DNA from: RUG100 sp963542695
GTDB taxonomy: Bacteria; Bacillota; Clostridia; Peptostreptococcales; Anaerovoracaceae
Length of the DNA: 64,000 bases
Direction: 5' to 3'
NCBI GenBank assembly: GCA_963542695.1
Contig: CAUTYX010000002.1
Span: 97,017-161,016, forward strand
Positions 59,890 to 64,000 of this stretch are shown in pieces. Within the stretch, counting starts at the first letter, position 1, and each line of letters starts with the position of its first letter. The position numbers and the translations under genes are program-made. Below the pieces are notes generated by a model. It was not told where the DNA came from. It ran no database searches and saw nothing but the letters and a program-made list of their open reading frames with translations.

Positions 59890-60912
59890 TTAATGTTTCA
59901 GATTTCGGTATTCATTCGGTGTCATACCGCATATTTTCTTAAAAGCTACACCAAATTTCGCCTGACTTTTGTAACCGACCGTCTCCGCAACATCGCAGAT
60001 GGTCATATCGTCCCGCTCCGTCAAATACTCTCTGGCCCTTCCGATGCGATATTCTTTCAGCCATGTGTAAAGCGGTTTTCCGTAAAGATTCTTAAAACAT
60101 TCCTTAAGTGCTGTCTGTGAAATATCAAATAGCATCGACAATTTTTCGATGGTGTAATCCTGATCTATATTTTCAGAGATTAACTTCTGCACCGCTCGTG
60201 TTTTTTCAACCTTATCCTTGTAGAAGTAAATTCCCCCATTCTTCGCCTCCCTTGCCTCCATAACGGAAAGGCAGACCAGCATTTCTAAAACTTTAGTGCG
60301 GAAATATGGGAATTTCGCATTTTCCGGCACACGATACAGATCTGCAAACAAACGGCTCAAGGTCTCATTCTCCGGAATAATGAAATAACTATCATTGCCG
60401 CAAAATTTTTTTCGGATGGCTTTCAAATCGATTGGGATACCTGCCGCATTCTCTTCCAAGGCTTTCTCTGCAAGAGAAGTAACAAAACCTATTGTGATAC
60501 CGTGGTAATGATTTGTCGGGAAATAGGAAATTCCTTTATGGTGGACGCGTGAATCAATGCAGATGTTGCCTGTTTTTTTTATACAACATCTCCCATCGTC
60601 CAACTCCATGGTAATATTACCCTCACGGCAATAATCTACTGCAAGCATTGTGTCTACTGCTTGGTACATAGAATGGTATTGTGACATGTGAAAATCATTA
60701 TACATCAGAAAGATACCATCAAAGACCTGATAAAGAACCATATCACCCTCGCCGCTCTCATTTTCAACTCTTATAACAACACATTCTTCTGTCTGTGCGA
60801 GGACACGGTATTCACCAAGTTTTCCGAAGTTGTGGAATGTTTTCCACAGTATGCCTGGTATCTTATTAGGGTCATCTTCCGAGTCTTTAAAGACTGAGGT
60901 GTCATATTTCAT
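59890..60912 (-). CDS. AraC-family regulator of the uptake cluster
   Basis: 340 residues from ATG 60912 (GGAGAAGG site); it starts one base after the stop of the ECF ATPase gene. The C-terminal helix-turn-helix pair is YTIEKLSMLFDISQTALKECF and MTICDVAETVGYKSQAKFGVAFKK. The N-terminal ~230 residues, including the SRVHHKGISYFPTNHYHG segment, resemble the sensing domain of PchR/YbtA-type regulators that respond to siderophores. It probably activates its own operon when the imported compound is present. Confidence 0.85.
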   Translation of the reverse strand: MKYDTSVFKDSEDDPNKIPGILWKTFHNFGKLGEYRVLAQTEECVVIRVENESGEGDMVLYQVFDGIFLMYNDFHMSQYHSMYQAVDTMLAVDYCREGNITMELDDGRCCIKKTGNICIDSRVHHKGISYFPTNHYHGITIGFVTSLAEKALEENAAGIPIDLKAIRKKFCGNDSYFIIPENETLSRLFADLYRVPENAKFPYFRTKVLEMLVCLSVMEAREAKNGGIYFYKDKVEKTRAVQKLISENIDQDYTIEKLSMLFDISQTALKECFKNLYGKPLYTWLKEYRIGRAREYLTERDDMTICDVAETVGYKSQAKFGVAFKKICGMTPNEYRNLKH

Positions 60913-60913
60913 G

Positions 60914-62317
60914 CTATGCCTTCTCCATATGAATGACATTGTCACAACAGTGCTTAATAAACTCACTGTCATGCGTCACAGTAATTATAGTTCTTCCTTC
61001 TTTCTTTAATCTGTTCAAAATACCTGCTATAACAAGCATCTGTTCGCATCCTAGTCCGCTTGTTGGCTCATCCAACAGCAATATCGGCAGCTTGGATGCA
61101 ATGGCACAAGCAATCGCGATTCGCTGTTTTTGCCCGCCTGAAAGCGACATAGGATGCCTATTTGCAAGGGATGCCAATCCGACTTCAGAAAGAATCTCCA
61201 TTGCCTCTTCTTTATCCTCCTCTGGCTGACTGATAAGTACCTCATCAAGAACCGACTCAGTGAATAGCTGGTGATTCACATCCTGCATAACCATGAATAT
61301 CATGCCTATTCGCTTTTTGTAAGTATACGAAACTCCATTCATTATCATAATACCGTCATTTTTTTTGATACCGCACACTGATTCCAAAAATGTGGTTTTC
61401 CCCGCACCATTGGCACCGACAATAGCTGTAACCTTATCTATTTGAATTTTCATTTCCGGGATAGAATATATCTCCTGTTTTTTTCTATAGGAGTAATGAA
61501 AATTTTTAAGGCAAATGCATTCTTCCTTGCACATCTCAAATTCAGCGATTTTTTTCACCATATTTGTCGGGGAAATTCTTTGTATTGACCTTAACCCATA
61601 TTGTGTAGCATCCGCCTCCGTAAAACTGGCTATTTCATTGCGATGCAGTTCTTTTTTTAGAGATCCGTTTTTCAGTATGATTACCCTATCCACCAAATCC
61701 CATACATAACTTATTCTATGCTCTGCAATAAGGATTGTCTTTCCCGTATTCTTCCATGCGAGGAGCACCTCACGCAAGTTCTCAGTCGCTTCATAGTCTA
61801 AATTTGCAGATGGCTCATCCAAAAGCACGATTCCCGGTTGAAGTGCATTTACAGATGCGCAGGCGATTTTCTGTTTTTCTCCGCCGGAAAGCTCAAAAAT
61901 ACTTCTATTCATCAGTGCTTCAATATTAAAGTCTTTAACTGTTTTAGATATGCGTCCTATGATTTCATCCTCCGGCAAACCTAAGTTCTCTGGTCCAAAC
62001 GCAAGTTCACTGGTAGTGTCCACATTAAAGAACTGTGCACGGGGATTTTGAAAAACCGTGCCAATTTTTCCTGCCTGATCCTCTATCCTGCGGTACTCAA
62101 TATCCTGACCATCTATCCGTATCTTTCCCTCGATATCTCCACTATAAAACTCCGGAATCAACCCATTTAAAATCCGAAGAAGCGTGGTCTTTCCACAACC
62201 TGAGGGCCCTGTGAACAAAACAAATTCTCCAGTATTCACGGTTAAAGAAAAGTTAGATAAACTTTTTTCTTCAGGGGTTGCATCGTAGGAGAAACTGACT
62301 TTTTCGAACTCAATCAT
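60914..62317 (-). CDS. ECF transporter ATPase, fused A and A' domains
   Basis: 467 residues from ATG 62317 (an upstream TTG-type extension to 62377 is rejected). Two complete ABC domains are joined: Walker A GPSGCGKTT with signature LSGGEKQK, then Walker A GANGAGKTT with signature LSGGQKQR. Energises the EcfT/EcfS membrane units. The ATG overlaps the EcfT stop (ATGA). Confidence 0.92.
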   Translation of the reverse strand: MIEFEKVSFSYDATPEEKSLSNFSLTVNTGEFVLFTGPSGCGKTTLLRILNGLIPEFYSGDIEGKIRIDGQDIEYRRIEDQAGKIGTVFQNPRAQFFNVDTTSELAFGPENLGLPEDEIIGRISKTVKDFNIEALMNRSIFELSGGEKQKIACASVNALQPGIVLLDEPSANLDYEATENLREVLLAWKNTGKTILIAEHRISYVWDLVDRVIILKNGSLKKELHRNEIASFTEADATQYGLRSIQRISPTNMVKKIAEFEMCKEECICLKNFHYSYRKKQEIYSIPEMKIQIDKVTAIVGANGAGKTTFLESVCGIKKNDGIMIMNGVSYTYKKRIGMIFMVMQDVNHQLFTESVLDEVLISQPEEDKEEAMEILSEVGLASLANRHPMSLSGGQKQRIAIACAIASKLPILLLDEPTSGLGCEQMLVIAGILNRLKKEGRTIITVTHDSEFIKHCCDNVIHMEKA

Positions 62318-63039
62318 GAAAACACCCCCAATCCCCAGTAAATCAGCATCATTGCCGCAAGCAAAAAGAAAAACCAATCAGCACAACCGAAGCCGATATG
62401 ACAGATATTTGTCCTCTTTTTCTGCATGCCAAGTCCTCTTGTAAGTGCAGAGGCTGATAATTCTTCCCCTATCTTTGCCGTACAGGTGATCATGGGCACA
62501 ATGCGATATTCCAATATCTGACCCACTTTTCCGCCACCGAAACGGACACCACGCATCTTCATGGCGGCACGAATTGATTCGTTTTCTTCACGAATCGTCG
62601 GAAAAAATCTAAACATGACACACATTGGAATTGTCAAAGCATCCGGCATATGCAGCTTATCCATCGCTGCCTTAAACTCGCTAACAGTGGTTGTATCGAT
62701 TACATATGCACCCATCATATAGGCAGGAAGAAATCGATTAACGACCATAATTATAAGAAGCAAAATGCTTGCCAATGCACCCTGTGTATATGGAAAAACA
62801 GTGCTTTCCAAAATGTAAATCACACTAAGAATTAGTAGTCCTACAGTGCAAGTTTTATACCGCTTTGCTGTAAGCAAGAGTAAAAATGGAAGGAAGGCGA
62901 ATGCGACTCTAAGCCAAAACAATCTTTCTCCTCCGGCTGTAGCTAAAACAAGAACTGCTTCTATAAAAATAAGAATCAGTTTTGTTCTGGGATCAAGCAG
63001 ACCTTTTTTTCTACGCAGTTTCCATGTACCTTCGATCAT
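62314..63039 (-). CDS. ECF transporter transmembrane component EcfT
   Basis: 241 residues, about five helices, with the coupling-helix motifs including AAMKMRGVRFGG (Ala-Arg-Gly type) and SASALTRGLGMQ. Links the ATPase to the substrate-binding S unit. It overlaps both neighbours by 4 bases. Confidence 0.9.
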   Translation of the reverse strand: MIEGTWKLRRKKGLLDPRTKLILIFIEAVLVLATAGGERLFWLRVAFAFLPFLLLLTAKRYKTCTVGLLILSVIYILESTVFPYTQGALASILLLIIMVVNRFLPAYMMGAYVIDTTTVSEFKAAMDKLHMPDALTIPMCVMFRFFPTIREENESIRAAMKMRGVRFGGGKVGQILEYRIVPMITCTAKIGEELSASALTRGLGMQKKRTNICHIGFGCADWFFFLLAAMMLIYWGLGVFS

Positions 63040-63629
63040 GCAATGCCTGCCCTCTCAAAATGCTTTTTTAATAGAGCTTTGCCGATAAAGCCACCGATAA
63101 TGCCACAGATAAAGGTCGCAATTAGCAAAACAAAAAACATCCAGTTCGGAGTAAGCTTAACGACAGCATCGATATATTCCTGTCCATAGCTGGTTCTATC
63201 CGCAAAATACTGTGCCTTTTGCAAAAATAATGGCAGATAGTTCCCACATGCCCAAAGAGGAAATAGTCCAGTTGTCAAAATAGCAGAACGCATACTCTTA
63301 TACCCACCATTCCGATAAACCAATTCTGCAATAATTCCAGTGACGATGGAAAAAGGAATAGGCATCCATGTCATACCGGTTACGAACATCAAAATACCCA
63401 TGATAAGACTCATGATAAGAATCATACCAGGCTTCTTAACCTTGGCAAGGAAAAGCATGAATGGAATACCACCAATGATTCCAATCATAGATGAAAGCAG
63501 TATTAGAAAAATCGGAATGAGTCCAGTCATAGCCAGTGCCATAACAATAACAAAATAGATTGCCGCATAGATGCCGATATTGATGAGATCTCTACCATTT
63601 AATCTGTTTCTTGTTTCTTGTTTACTCAT
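63036..63629 (-). CDS. ECF transporter substrate-binding component (Trep_Strep/MptE-like S unit)
   Basis: 197 residues, five to six helices, starting with RDLINIGIYAAIYFVIVMAL and containing GIIGGIPFMLFLAKVKKPG, matching the Trep_Strep group of integral membrane S components whose substrates are unknown. First gene of the S-T-AA'-AraC-ABC-ABC-KTR operon. Upstream is a TAGGTTAG/CTAACCTA palindrome. Confidence 0.85.
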   Translation of the reverse strand: MSKQETRNRLNGRDLINIGIYAAIYFVIVMALAMTGLIPIFLILLSSMIGIIGGIPFMLFLAKVKKPGMILIMSLIMGILMFVTGMTWMPIPFSIVTGIIAELVYRNGGYKSMRSAILTTGLFPLWACGNYLPLFLQKAQYFADRTSYGQEYIDAVVKLTPNWMFFVLLIATFICGIIGGFIGKALLKKHFERAGIA

Positions 63630-63655
63630 AAATGTTTAGTCCTTTCTAATTTCAT

Positions 63656-63677
63656 TAGGTTAGATATAGCTAACCTA
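63656..63677. promoter_or_regulatory. Palindromic operator TAGGTTAG-N6-CTAACCTA before the ECF operon
   Basis: 8-bp arms around a 6-base spacer, 27 bp upstream of the EcfS start. The arms resemble half-sites of DtxR/IdeR-type iron boxes (TTAGGTTAG), but the spacing is longer than in the classical 19-bp box. Confidence 0.5.
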
Positions 63678-63928
63678 TATACTGCATAATATCATGAAGT
63701 TTTTAATTTGTATATGCCGTTTAGACATTATTGTTCCATTTAGTTATTTTTTTGCAAATGCCCAATGATAGAAGAGATAACAAAAATGAAATAATATCAA
63801 GAACTTAATTTGCAAATCAGACACATATTCTTTTCTTGTATGAAAGTTGGCAAAAAGCAACTTTCCGTTGTTGTATAGATTAAGGAATAAGTGGAATAGC
63901 AAGCATAGGAAAGAGGTACCCTTTCCGT

Positions 63929-63969
63929 AAAAAATCTCTATTTCTCGCAGTTCCGGCGATAGAGATTTT
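63929..63969 (-). terminator. Minus-strand terminator of a gene beyond the window
   Basis: AAATCTCTAT / ATAGAGATTT stem with a TTTTTT run on the minus-strand 3' side. Confidence 0.75.
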
Positions 63970-64000
63970 GCTTGTTGGGAAGTGTCCCAAACCCTCTATG

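Larger units (their letters stand above)
52900..64000 (-). mobile_element. Tn916/Tn1549-like integrative conjugative element, int-proximal part
   Basis: int (53115), xis (54381), an orf8-like gene, an orf7-like sigma gene and a KTR gene occur in the Tn916 order, all on the minus strand. In place of tetM there is an ABC/ECF uptake cluster. The conjugation module expected further to the right is outside the window. The left boundary is approximate. Confidence 0.8.
63630..64000. other. Upstream region of the ECF operon, no gene
   Basis: 371 bp with no supported ORF. It holds the palindrome at 63656-63677, a minus-strand terminator (63929-63969) ending a gene that lies beyond the window, and an inverted repeat TTGGGA-AGTG-TCCCAA at 63975-63990. 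Confidence 0.55.

Overview
The window looks like the chromosome of a Gram-positive, probably clostridial (Bacillota) bacterium. The evidence is purine-rich Shine-Dalgarno sites before most genes, a tryptophan T-box, a DNA polymerase I without proofreading residues, sortase-type cell-wall anchors (including an SPLTG motif like that used by clostridial class B sortases), Cna_B-repeat adhesins and a Tn916-family conjugative element. I cannot name a species from the sequence alone.

Layout. 0-28 kb is core genome: coaE-polA, dinB, a typA-mscS-two small ORFs-dnaE run, an NSS sodium symporter, a NUDIX hydrolase, a TM2 protein, an MMPL exporter with its XXXLXXG partner under a divergent TetR, a polar amino-acid ABC importer, a methyltransferase, a pantothenate operon (panG-panB-panC), a DUF2207 protein and ung. 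A small intergenic region at 12.6-12.8 kb carries three DnaA boxes. 28-33 kb is an AT-rich accessory segment: Fic protein, a 36-residue membrane peptide, a DUF4230 protein, a toxin-antitoxin-chaperone (TAC) operon whose toxin has an amber stop, an orphan DinJ/RelB antitoxin and a Phd/RelE module with a 192-bp duplicated remnant. 33-39 kb returns to core functions: a T-box-controlled TrpB2, the UPF0210/UPF0237 pair, a radical SAM protein and a D,D-carboxypeptidase, followed by a probable 6S RNA. 39.2-44.2 kb is a tight six-gene metal-handling operon (FeoA, HMA chaperone, aberrant P1B ATPase, small membrane protein, His-rich CobW GTPase, CobW-DUF1980-like fusion).

44.3-52.8 kb is a degenerate or phase-variable adhesin locus. 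Three Cna_B-type surface-protein genes surround a divergent AraC regulator. Two adhesins and the regulator are each one base short in a homopolymer (G6, A7, T7). A third adhesin lacks its start and has an in-frame TGA where a Trp is expected. From about 52.9 kb to the end of the window lies the int-xis end of a Tn916/Tn1549-like element: int, xis, orf8-like, orf7-like sigma factor and a KTR protein. Where Tn916 carries tetM, this element carries an ECF transporter plus a paired ABC permease-ATPase system and an AraC regulator, best explained as a metallophore or other small-molecule uptake cargo. The conjugation genes would lie beyond the window.

Several control circuits can be read directly: TetR palindromes overlapping both divergent -35 boxes (18.1-18.3 kb), the Trp T-box with specifier TGG (34.68 kb), a direct repeat between the AraC gene and adhesin A (47.45 kb), and a palindrome in front of the ECF cargo operon (63.66 kb).
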